Assembly: GCF_024436415.1 (NCBI RefSeq)
Contig: NZ_JAFMZQ010000001.1
Span: forward strand, 806,001 to 870,000
Direction of reading: 5' to 3'
DNA length: 64,000 bases
Source: Pedobacter deserti
GTDB lineage: Bacteria; Bacteroidota; Bacteroidia; Sphingobacteriales; Sphingobacteriaceae
The translations under genes and the position numbers were made by a program. Positions 45,710 to 53,047 of the stretch are shown piece by piece. Below the pieces are notes generated by a model. The model searched no databases. It was given only the letters and a program-made list of their open reading frames with translations, and was not told the DNA's origin. Positions within the stretch are counted from its first letter, which is position 1; each line of letters opens with the position of its first letter.

Positions 45710-46474
45710 ATGTTTAGTTTAGAAAAAAAGATAGCAGTTATCACCGGAGCCGGAAGCGGAATTGGGCAGTCAATCGCTTTGCTATTCGCCCGCCGGGGCG
45801 CCATGGTGCACATCGTGGATGTAGATGAGGGCGGCGCTTCAGGCACGCTGGATCTGATCCGGGAAAGTGGGGGTAACGCGACGTTTAGCCGATGTGATGT
45901 TACAGATCAGAGGGCCGTGGTCGACCTGTTTACGCAGTTAGGCAGGATAGATATTTTGGTCAACAATGCCGGCATCGCACATATCGGCAAGGCGGATACC
46001 ACCAGCGAGGAAGATTTTGAAAAAGTGTTCAAAGTGAATGTGAAAGGTACGTACAATTGCCTTTTCGCAGCCTTGCCTGTTATGAAAAGCATGGGAGGTG
46101 GGGTTATTCTAAATATGGCTTCAATTGCGGCGGTAACGGGACTTAGCGACAGGTTTGCCTATTCCATGAGCAAAGGAGCGGTGTCGGCCATGACCTTGTC
46201 GGTAGCCCGCGACTACATTCACGACAACATCAGGTGCAACAGTATTTCCCCGGCAAGGGTGCATACCCCATTTGTGGATGGCTTTATTGCCAAAAACTAT
46301 CCGGGCCGGGAAAATGAAATTTTCGCAAAGCTATCTGCAAGTCAGCCTATAGGCCGCATGGGGAAACCAGAAGAAGTAGCTGCCCTGGCGTTGTACCTAT
46401 GTTCTGAAGAGGCGGCATTTGTCACCGGCAGTGATTATGCTGTTGACGGGGGATTTATTAAGCTTAATACTTAA
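45710..46474 (+). CDS. SDR oxidoreductase, probable 2-keto-3-deoxy-6-deoxyaldonate dehydrogenase
   Basis: A 254-residue short-chain dehydrogenase. The NAD site is TGAGSGIGQS (12-21), with NNAG (85-88) and an intact Ser138-Tyr151-Lys155 triad. The C-terminus includes GSDYAVDGGF. Its location between a sugar-acid dehydratase and an FAH-type hydrolase fits 2-keto-3-deoxy-L-fuconate (or rhamnonate) 4-dehydrogenase, making the 2,4-diketo acid. Function is inferred from context. Confidence 0.8.
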   Translation: MFSLEKKIAVITGAGSGIGQSIALLFARRGAMVHIVDVDEGGASGTLDLIRESGGNATFSRCDVTDQRAVVDLFTQLGRIDILVNNAGIAHIGKADTTSEEDFEKVFKVNVKGTYNCLFAALPVMKSMGGGVILNMASIAAVTGLSDRFAYSMSKGAVSAMTLSVARDYIHDNIRCNSISPARVHTPFVDGFIAKNYPGRENEIFAKLSASQPIGRMGKPEEVAALALYLCSEEAAFVTGSDYAVDGGFIKLNT

Positions 46475-46478
46475 ATCG

Positions 46479-47336
46479 ATGAAATTAATTAGATGGGGCG
46501 CTGCCGGTAAAGAAAAGCCCGGTGTTATAGTAGACAACAATTGGTATGATACCTCCGCTTTCGGAGAGGATTATGATGAGCATTTTTTCGCAGGTGAGGG
46601 TCTAATGAGGCTTGAGAGCTTTGTAAAAGAGAACTTATCGCAGTTACCAGAAGTGCCAGACGGATGCCGGTTGGGCGCGCCCATAGCGCGGCCTTCTAAG
46701 ATTGTCTGCATCGGGCTCAACTACGCAGATCATGCTAAAGAGACGAACGCGCCGATGCCTCCTGAGCCGGTTATCTTTATGAAATCGACCACAGCTATGG
46801 TGGGTCCGTGGGATAATATCATTATTCCAAAGAATTCCCTTAAAACAGACTGGGAAGTTGAGCTGGCTGTAGTCATCGGAAAGAAGGCCAGTTACGTAGA
46901 GGAAGCCGACGCTATGGCTTATGTAGCAGGGTATGTGCTGCACAATGATGTTTCAGAGCGGGAGTTTCAGATGGAAAGAAATGGCACTTGGGATAAAGGT
47001 AAGGGTTGTGACACCTTTGCACCTATGGGCCCTTTTTTGGCGACTCAAGACGAAATTCCGGATGTACACAATATACGCCTGTGGCTTAAAGTGAACGGAC
47101 AGATGATGCAGGATGGCAACACGTCAAATTTTATTTTTAATGTGCCCTTTGTGGTCTCTTATGTGAGCCAGTTTATGACCTTGTTGCCGGGGGATATCAT
47201 CTCCACAGGAACGCCCGCGGGCGTTGGTCTGGGCTTTACGCCGCCAATATATCTTAAACCTGGCGACGTGGTAGAGCTCGGCGCAGACGGGCTAGGCAGT
47301 TCGGTGCAACGGGTTAAAGCCTATGGTGAAGATTGA
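46479..47336 (+). CDS. Fumarylacetoacetate hydrolase family protein, probable 2,4-diketo-3-deoxyaldonate hydrolase
   Basis: A 285-residue FAH-fold enzyme with CIGLNYADHAKETN, a metal-binding glutamate pair in TDWEVELAVVIG, and VLHNDVSEREFQMERN. GDIISTGTPAGVGLGF completes the pattern. Such enzymes cleave 2,4-diketo-3-deoxy-L-fuconate/rhamnonate to pyruvate and L-lactate, and this fits the cluster. The ATG at 46479 begins at the conserved N-terminus; the longer in-frame extension overlaps the upstream gene. Its end overlaps the next gene by 14 bases. Confidence 0.82.
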   Translation: MKLIRWGAAGKEKPGVIVDNNWYDTSAFGEDYDEHFFAGEGLMRLESFVKENLSQLPEVPDGCRLGAPIARPSKIVCIGLNYADHAKETNAPMPPEPVIFMKSTTAMVGPWDNIIIPKNSLKTDWEVELAVVIGKKASYVEEADAMAYVAGYVLHNDVSEREFQMERNGTWDKGKGCDTFAPMGPFLATQDEIPDVHNIRLWLKVNGQMMQDGNTSNFIFNVPFVVSYVSQFMTLLPGDIISTGTPAGVGLGFTPPIYLKPGDVVELGADGLGSSVQRVKAYGED

Positions 47337-48159
47337 TGCACACCAGCATTTCTGGATTTACGACAATGAGCAGCACAGCTGGATAGGCGATGACATGGTT
47401 GTTCTGAAGCGGGATTTTCTGCCAGAGCAGCTCGCGCCAGTTCTTAAAGCGTGTGATATAGCTGGTTGTGTTGCCGTTCAGGCCGATCAAACCGCAGAAG
47501 AGACCGACTTTTTGCTTAAGCTTGCTGATCAACATTCATTTATCAAAGGCATTGTCGGCTGGGTGGACCTGCAGGCAGATGATATCGCTGACCAGCTGGA
47601 GGTATTGAAACTTCATCCAAAACTAAAAGGCTTCCGGCATATCCTTCAATCTGAAACAGATAGGGCATTCATGCTGCGGCCGGCGTTTGCTAGTGGCATC
47701 GCTGCTCTTGGTAAACATGATTTCACTTTTGACATACTTATCTATGCAGACCAGCTAGGCTATGCTGCAGAACTTGTCAGAAAGTTTCCCGGGCAACGCT
47801 TCGTGCTTAATCATATTGGGAAGCCCTCCATCAAGGGTGCCGGGATACGTGTTTGGGAGAAAGACCTGCGGCAACTCGCCCTTTGCGAAAATGTATACTG
47901 CAAGGTGTCAGGATTAATCACGGAAGCAGAATGGTCGGACTGGAGGTATTCCGATCTTGTGCCGTATCTGGACGTGGTGTTTAATGCTTTTGGTGCGCAG
48001 AGGCTGATGTTTGGATCTGACTGGCCAGTAAGTTTACTTGCCGGAAACTATGGGGAAGTAGTGGATGTGCTGGAAACATACCTGCGAGATTTCTCAACGC
48101 TGGAACGGGAATCAGTCTGGGCTGCTAACGCAACCAGGTTTTACAATTTAAGCTTATAA
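47323..48159 (+). CDS. Amidohydrolase, probable L-fucono-/rhamnono-lactonase
   Basis: A 278-residue TIM-barrel amidohydrolase of the COG3618 type. The HxH metal motif is DAHQHFWIYD, with FRHILQSE, LNHIGKPSI and the C-terminal catalytic-Asp motif FGSDWPVSLL. Family members hydrolyse sugar lactones (L-fucono-1,5-lactone and relatives). It overlaps the FAH gene by 14 bases and is followed after 2 bases by the second SDR. Confidence 0.83.
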   Translation: MVKIDAHQHFWIYDNEQHSWIGDDMVVLKRDFLPEQLAPVLKACDIAGCVAVQADQTAEETDFLLKLADQHSFIKGIVGWVDLQADDIADQLEVLKLHPKLKGFRHILQSETDRAFMLRPAFASGIAALGKHDFTFDILIYADQLGYAAELVRKFPGQRFVLNHIGKPSIKGAGIRVWEKDLRQLALCENVYCKVSGLITEAEWSDWRYSDLVPYLDVVFNAFGAQRLMFGSDWPVSLLAGNYGEVVDVLETYLRDFSTLERESVWAANATRFYNLSL

Positions 48160-48161
48160 CA

Positions 48162-48941
48162 ATGGATTTACGGTTGAAAGACAAGGTGATTGTGGTAACA
48201 GGCGGGGCCAAAGGCATCGGCGAGGGCATTGTACGGCTTTTGGCTGGCGAAAATGCCTGTCCGGTAATCGTAGGGCGCAACGAAGCAGACAACCTTAGGT
48301 TGGTCAGCGACTTAAAAAGTCAGGGTTTGCAGGTCGGCCAGGTGGTCGCAGAACTCACGAAGCCGGAAGACAATGCCTTGGCCGTAACCCAGGTTTTGAA
48401 GCGGTTTGGGCGCATTGACGGACTGGTAAACAATGCGGGGGTTAATGATGGCGTGAGCCTTGAAAATGGCAGTTATGAAATGTTTCTCGCTAGTTTGCAT
48501 AAAAACCTGATCCATTATTACCTTATGGCACTTCATTGTCTGCCGGCGCTTAAAGAATCCAAGGGTTCAATTGTTAACATCGGATCTAAAGTGGCGGACA
48601 CCGGTCAGGGCGGAACCTCAGCCTATGCCGCGTCTAACGGTGCCAGAAATGCCCTGACCCGCGAATGGGCGGTAGAATTGCTGCCCTATGGAATCCGGGT
48701 AAATGCGGTTATTGTTGCGGAGTGCTACACACCTCTTTATGAAGCCTGGCTGCAAACATTGCCAGATCCAGAAGAAAAACTCAGATCCATCGTATCAAAA
48801 ATCCCGCTCGGTCGGCGCATGACAACGGCCGAGGAAATTGCCAGCGCTGTGGCATTTCTATTATCGGATGTGTCGAGCCATACCACCGGACAACTTACGT
48901 ATGTTGACGGGGGCTATACCCATCTCGACCGATCGCTTTAG
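48162..48941 (+). CDS. SDR oxidoreductase, L-fucose dehydrogenase-like, with Asn in place of catalytic Lys
   Basis: A 259-residue short-chain dehydrogenase with NAD motif TGGAKGIGEG and NNAG. The serine and tyrosine of the active site are present (Ser142, Tyr155), but the YxxxK motif reads YAASN, so residue 159 is Asn (AAC at 48636-48638). In the family this Lys positions the cofactor and lowers the Tyr pKa, so activity is doubtful or altered. Position at the end of the cluster suggests the first step, oxidation of L-fucose (or a related aldose) to the lactone. The gene is otherwise full length. Its 3' end overlaps the convergent peptidase gene by 47 bases. Confidence 0.8.
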   Translation: MDLRLKDKVIVVTGGAKGIGEGIVRLLAGENACPVIVGRNEADNLRLVSDLKSQGLQVGQVVAELTKPEDNALAVTQVLKRFGRIDGLVNNAGVNDGVSLENGSYEMFLASLHKNLIHYYLMALHCLPALKESKGSIVNIGSKVADTGQGGTSAYAASNGARNALTREWAVELLPYGIRVNAVIVAECYTPLYEAWLQTLPDPEEKLRSIVSKIPLGRRMTTAEEIASAVAFLLSDVSSHTTGQLTYVDGGYTHLDRSL

Positions 48942-50694
48942 TCTCGTCTTTCAGCCAGGTAACCTCGTCCTCGTTCAGGAATGGGCTCAACCGCTCAAAC
49001 ACCATTGCGTTATAGCTGTTTAACCATTCGATCTGCGCCGGCGACATTATCTCTTTTCTTACAATCCGCGTACTTATGGGCGCTAAAGTCAGGCATTCAA
49101 AAGCATAGAAATCACCAAACTCATTGCTCACGTCAGTCACCGTATGAACAAGGTTTTCAATACGGATGCCATGTTTTCCAGGCCGGTATATACCCGGCTC
49201 AATGGAGGTGATCATGCCGAGTTCTATGGAAATAGGCGTGGCCGTAGCATTAAACACATGAGGCCCCTCATGTACATTTAAAAAGTAACCTACCCCGTGG
49301 CCGGTCCCGTGCCCGTAGTTGATGGCATGGTCCCAAAGCGGCTTTCTGGCAATGGCATCGATCTGGTAACCGCAGGTTCCTTTCGGGAAGCGCGCCTTAC
49401 ATCCATCGATCATTCCCTTAAGCACAAGTGTATAGTCGGTACGCTCTTCTTCTGTGTTATTCCCCATGGGGAGGGTGCGGGTAACATCCGTGGTGCCGTA
49501 GCGGTACTGACCTCCTGAATCAACAAGGAATAAACCCTCTGGCCTTACCTCTACATCACTTTCCGGTGTCGGGCCATAATGAGGTAAGGCGCCATGTGCA
49601 CGGTATGCGCTGATGGTATTAAAGCTGTCCCCCAAAAAACCAGGCTGCTCGGTGCGAAAGCTATGTAGTTTAGCAGCGGCAGAGAGTTCCGTAACCCGTT
49701 CTTTGCCTACCGTTTCAGATAGCCATTTAAAAAATTTGGTCAGCGCCACACCATCCTTTAACATGGCCGACCGGGTATTGATTAATTCTGTTTCGTTCTT
49801 TACTGCTTTAAGATAGGTAGACGGGTTGGTGTCTTTGATAATTCTCGCTGTGACAGGCAAAAGTTTCGTAAGTGCCAGGCAACTGCGCTTCGGATCGATC
49901 AGCACCAGGCTGTGCTCCGGAATGTGTTTAATAGCTTCCCGCACTTCTTCATAGCCGAATACTTCCACGCCGGATGTCAGTAATGATTTTTTGTCAACCT
50001 CAGAAAGTTTACCTTCGCCGATGAAGAGTTTCGCGTGGTCCTGATTGATCAGCGCAAAACCCATTACCACAGGGTTGTAGCTTACGTCGTTACCACGTAT
50101 GTTGAATGTCCATGCCAGGTCGTCCAGTGAGGAGATGAGATGCTGGTCGGCACCCAACCTGGCAATCGCTTCGCGAATAGCAGTCAGTTTAGAAGCAACT
50201 GTTTGACCGATATAAGCGTCGTCAACCAAATAGGCAGTGCCTTCAGGCAACCCGGGTCTATCGCCCCACACAGCACTTATGTAATCACGGTGCTGAAGCT
50301 CGAGACCCTTTCGGGAAAGCTGCTGACTAAGTAAATCGCCAAGAAGCACAGACAGCAGATTTTCATCACAAGCCACGATATCGCCCTTTTGCAGTGTATC
50401 GCACAGCCATTGGATATATTCTGGCGCATGCTGTACCTTTTGTTTCACCAGTTCAAAACCACTTCCGGTCAATTGTTCTTCCGCCTGTTCAAAATACCGG
50501 AAGTCAGTCCACAGCCCCGCGAAGTCGTGCGTAACAACCAGAGTACCCGCCGAGCCGGAAAAGCCCGAGATATACGGAATAGACTTGTAGTGATCGGGCA
50601 AATATTCACTCATATGCGGGTCTGCCGAAGGAATAATATAGGCCTTTACCCCATCTGCACTCATTTGTTCACGTAATTGTCTTAGTCTTTCCAT
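48895..50694 (-). CDS. Aminopeptidase P family (M24 metallopeptidase)
   Basis: A 599-residue Xaa-Pro aminopeptidase-like protein of eukaryotic-type APP1 length: two creatinase N-like domains followed by the M24 catalytic domain. Metal ligands are in LVDSGGQYRYGTTDVTRT, GHGTGHGVGYFLNVHEGPH and SIEPGIYRPGKHGIRIENL. The ATG at 50694 gives the usual start MERLRQLREQMSADG; 16 upstream in-frame residues are not family-like. The C-terminal tail extends into the SDR gene on the other strand. Confidence 0.92.
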   Translation of the reverse strand: MERLRQLREQMSADGVKAYIIPSADPHMSEYLPDHYKSIPYISGFSGSAGTLVVTHDFAGLWTDFRYFEQAEEQLTGSGFELVKQKVQHAPEYIQWLCDTLQKGDIVACDENLLSVLLGDLLSQQLSRKGLELQHRDYISAVWGDRPGLPEGTAYLVDDAYIGQTVASKLTAIREAIARLGADQHLISSLDDLAWTFNIRGNDVSYNPVVMGFALINQDHAKLFIGEGKLSEVDKKSLLTSGVEVFGYEEVREAIKHIPEHSLVLIDPKRSCLALTKLLPVTARIIKDTNPSTYLKAVKNETELINTRSAMLKDGVALTKFFKWLSETVGKERVTELSAAAKLHSFRTEQPGFLGDSFNTISAYRAHGALPHYGPTPESDVEVRPEGLFLVDSGGQYRYGTTDVTRTLPMGNNTEEERTDYTLVLKGMIDGCKARFPKGTCGYQIDAIARKPLWDHAINYGHGTGHGVGYFLNVHEGPHVFNATATPISIELGMITSIEPGIYRPGKHGIRIENLVHTVTDVSNEFGDFYAFECLTLAPISTRIVRKEIMSPAQIEWLNSYNAMVFERLSPFLNEDEVTWLKDETKAIGRDGYSPRQHT

Positions 50695-50803
50695 AGCATC
50701 GGATATTTTAGGTGTGTGAGCAAATTTATGTAAAAAGATCACTATAATCGGGTATTTTGAGGTTAAAAGTACCTGACTTTTGAGTTCGTTTATAATTTAG
50801 CAC

Positions 50804-50811
50804 CATCTTTG
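50804..50811 (+). promoter_or_regulatory. Candidate -7 element CATCTTTG before the zinc-ribbon gene
   Basis: CATCTTTG differs from TAnnTTTG by one base (C for T). A TTTG about 21 bases upstream supplies a -33 element. It lies 42 bases before the ATG at 50853. An unrelated 19-codon frame (50813-50872) begins just after it. Confidence 0.4.
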
Positions 50812-50852
50812 TATGACAATGCCAACTAAACGTAAACGAGCTAATATTCTTA

Positions 50853-51023
50853 ATGGGTTATCAGGATCATAAGTGCAGGAAATGCCAAACGGTGTTTCAC
50901 TACCAAGTTCCGCGTGGATTTGTACTTAAACACATTTTAGGCTTTCTGCCTATCCGTATATATTGGTGTCCTAAATGTACCACAAACCGGTATGTATGGA
51001 TCGGAAAAAAAAGTAACGAATAG
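50853..51023 (+). CDS. Small zinc-ribbon protein (56 residues)
   Basis: A short open frame MGYQDHKCRKCQTVFHYQVP followed by a hydrophobic stretch (FVLKHILGFLPIRIYW) and CPKCTTNRYVWIG. The two CxxC knuckles (CRKC, CPKC), 28 residues apart, predict a zinc ribbon. Not recognised as a named family. It is preceded by a plausible promoter and lies between the peptidase gene and gmd, on the gmd strand. Confidence 0.65.
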   Translation: MGYQDHKCRKCQTVFHYQVPRGFVLKHILGFLPIRIYWCPKCTTNRYVWIGKKSNE

Positions 51024-51051
51024 TGAGATTCTTCACAATCGAATAATTCCG

Positions 51052-51059
51052 TATGTTTG
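51052..51059 (+). promoter_or_regulatory. gmd -7 element TATGTTTG
   Basis: Exact TAnnTTTG match 22 bases upstream of the gmd ATG. No clear TTG at -33. Confidence 0.5.
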
Positions 51060-51081
51060 AGACGGATATTTTAAACAGAAT

Positions 51082-52218
51082 ATGAAAGTTGCCTTAATCA
51101 CTGGAGTAACCGGACAAGACGGTGCTTACCTTGCAGAATTCTTACTAAAAAAAGGATATTTTGTACACGGCCTTAAACGCCGGTCTTCCCTGTTTAATAC
51201 CGACCGGGTAGACCACCTGTATCACGACCAGCACGAAGCAGGAGCAAACTTCAAACTGCATTTCGGCGACCTTACAGATTCTACCAACCTGATCCGGATT
51301 ATTCAGGAAACACAGCCTGACGAGATATATAACCTTGCCGCGATGAGCCACGTTCACGTGAGCTTTGAAATGCCGGAATATACCGCCAATGCTGACGGTA
51401 TCGGAACGTTGCGCCTTTTAGAGGCCATCCGTATTCTGGGTATGGAAAAAAAGACAAAGATCTACCAGGCATCTACGTCGGAACTTTACGGCCTGGTTCA
51501 AGCCGTTCCTCAGAGCGAAACAACACCCTTTTATCCCAGGTCGCCATACGCCGTAGCTAAAATGTATGCATACTGGATTACGGTCAACTACCGTGAGGCC
51601 TATAATATGTATGCTTGCAACGGCATCCTTTTCAATCACGAAAGCCCGCTTCGCGGAGAAACCTTTGTAACCCGGAAAATCACCCGTGCTGCAGCAAAGA
51701 TTGCGTTAGGCTTGCAGAACTGTTTATATCTGGGTAACCTCTCAGCACAGCGCGACTGGGGTCATGCTAAAGATTATATCGAGGCGATGTGGCTGATCCT
51801 TCAGCAGGAAAGCCCTGAAGACTATGTTATTGCCACAGGAATCACTACTACTGTGCGTGACTTTGTGAAAATGGCCTTTGCTGAACTTGGTATAGAAATC
51901 GAGTTCAGTGGAAAAGACGCGAACGAAAGAGGCGTGATCATAGATGTTGATCAGGAGTTGGTTAATTCACTCGGCCTTAATGATACCAACCTGAAACCCG
52001 GAACAGTAGTTGTGCAGGTAGACGAACGGTATTACAGGCCTACAGAGGTAGACTTGCTACTGGGCGACCCAACCAAGGCGAACACCAAGTTGGGATGGAA
52101 ACCAAAATACGACCTGCCAGCACTCGTGAAAGATATGGTCAGTGCAGATCTGCAACTGATGAAGAAAGACGAGCATCTAAAACTAGGTGGTTTCCGCACG
52201 CTAAATTATTTTGAGTAG
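51082..52218 (+). CDS. gmd: GDP-mannose 4,6-dehydratase
   Basis: Converts GDP-D-mannose to GDP-4-keto-6-deoxy-D-mannose, the precursor of GDP-L-fucose, GDP-rhamnose and GDP-perosamine, 378 residues. Rossmann motif [16 protein letters not shown], the catalytic pattern with [14 protein letters not shown] (Tyr-Lys), and [20 protein letters not shown] are near-diagnostic for Gmd. No fcl (GDP-fucose synthase) or other follow-up enzyme is next to it, so the final sugar is unknown. Confidence 0.95.
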   Translation: MKVALITGVTGQDGAYLAEFLLKKGYFVHGLKRRSSLFNTDRVDHLYHDQHEAGANFKLHFGDLTDSTNLIRIIQETQPDEIYNLAAMSHVHVSFEMPEYTANADGIGTLRLLEAIRILGMEKKTKIYQASTSELYGLVQAVPQSETTPFYPRSPYAVAKMYAYWITVNYREAYNMYACNGILFNHESPLRGETFVTRKITRAAAKIALGLQNCLYLGNLSAQRDWGHAKDYIEAMWLILQQESPEDYVIATGITTTVRDFVKMAFAELGIEIEFSGKDANERGVIIDVDQELVNSLGLNDTNLKPGTVVVQVDERYYRPTEVDLLLGDPTKANTKLGWKPKYDLPALVKDMVSADLQLMKKDEHLKLGGFRTLNYFE

Positions 52219-52304
52219 CCTGGCATCATTCATGCTCAGGAAGGGCAGTCATAAAATTTAAATATTTATGATTAGCTTTAGCTACATTAATAATCGGGGT
52301 GTAC

Positions 52305-52997
52305 ATGAAAAAAACTTTACTTCTTCTATTATTAACACTCTCGGTACGAATCGCTGTTGCCCAAATAGGTGATGAATACAAATACACCATTGCGGTTAAA
52401 GGCTTTAGTATAATGCAAATGCCAAAAATACTAAGCCAGAAGAATGCAGAGCATTTTACGAGAATGTGGTTCAAAGGCGGCATGATCAAATTTAATGACA
52501 ACCAGTTTAGTTATCGGATCAGTGGCAATTACCTCAAACGGAATACACGTTTAATAAACAATTGTTCTACCTGCGAGGAGGCGGACGGCAAAGTAACCGA
52601 TTACGTCTTTAAGGTCGGCTTTGAGAAAAATCTTAGCTTTTCACGTTTTCAGCCTTATTTCGGGTTTGATTTAGGTTACCGGTTTAATATGTTTGAAGGG
52701 GAAATGATCTCTACTAACCCGCTTTTGGCGAATAAGGCCGGAGCCAATTCATACGCTGTAGAAGCTACCAAATCCGGACTGACGGTGTCTCCGCTGTTGG
52801 GTTTCAGACTTAATCCTGCAAAAATGGTTTCTGTGTTTGCGGAAACGAACCTTGATTTTTTTATTTTTTATGAGAGACAGGAGCTTGTTAGCCAAGATGT
52901 GAATAATACAAAAACTGTAAATCGTTATAAAAAGAACGAATTTCTGATTAATCCGGCTACCGTAGGCATTCAGATTCATTTGGGGAATAATAGATAA
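52305..52997 (+). CDS. Exported outer-membrane beta-barrel protein of unknown function
   Basis: A 230-residue protein with signal peptide KKTLLLLLLTLSVRIAVAQ and alternating strand-like sequence ending VGIQIHLGNN, the type of C-terminal strand found in small beta-barrels. No named family recognised. The ATG at 52305 begins the signal peptide; a GTG at 52299 is also in frame. It precedes the polysaccharide export genes by about 50 bases, so an accessory role in surface glycan display is possible. Confidence 0.6.
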   Translation: MKKTLLLLLLTLSVRIAVAQIGDEYKYTIAVKGFSIMQMPKILSQKNAEHFTRMWFKGGMIKFNDNQFSYRISGNYLKRNTRLINNCSTCEEADGKVTDYVFKVGFEKNLSFSRFQPYFGFDLGYRFNMFEGEMISTNPLLANKAGANSYAVEATKSGLTVSPLLGFRLNPAKMVSVFAETNLDFFIFYERQELVSQDVNNTKTVNRYKKNEFLINPATVGIQIHLGNNR

Positions 52998-53011
52998 ACT
53001 TGATATATTTG
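52979..53011 (+). promoter_or_regulatory. Promoter of the polysaccharide export and legionaminate genes
   Basis: TTTG at 52979-52982 and TATATTTG at 53004-53011, spaced by 21 bases, fit the Bacteroidota promoter pattern. The -7 box ends 36 bases before the ATG at 53048. No further strong promoter is apparent before the leg genes, so this may drive a long transcript. Confidence 0.6.
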
Positions 53012-53047
53012 CAGCCAACCCTAAATTTTGTCCGCTCTCTTTACAAT

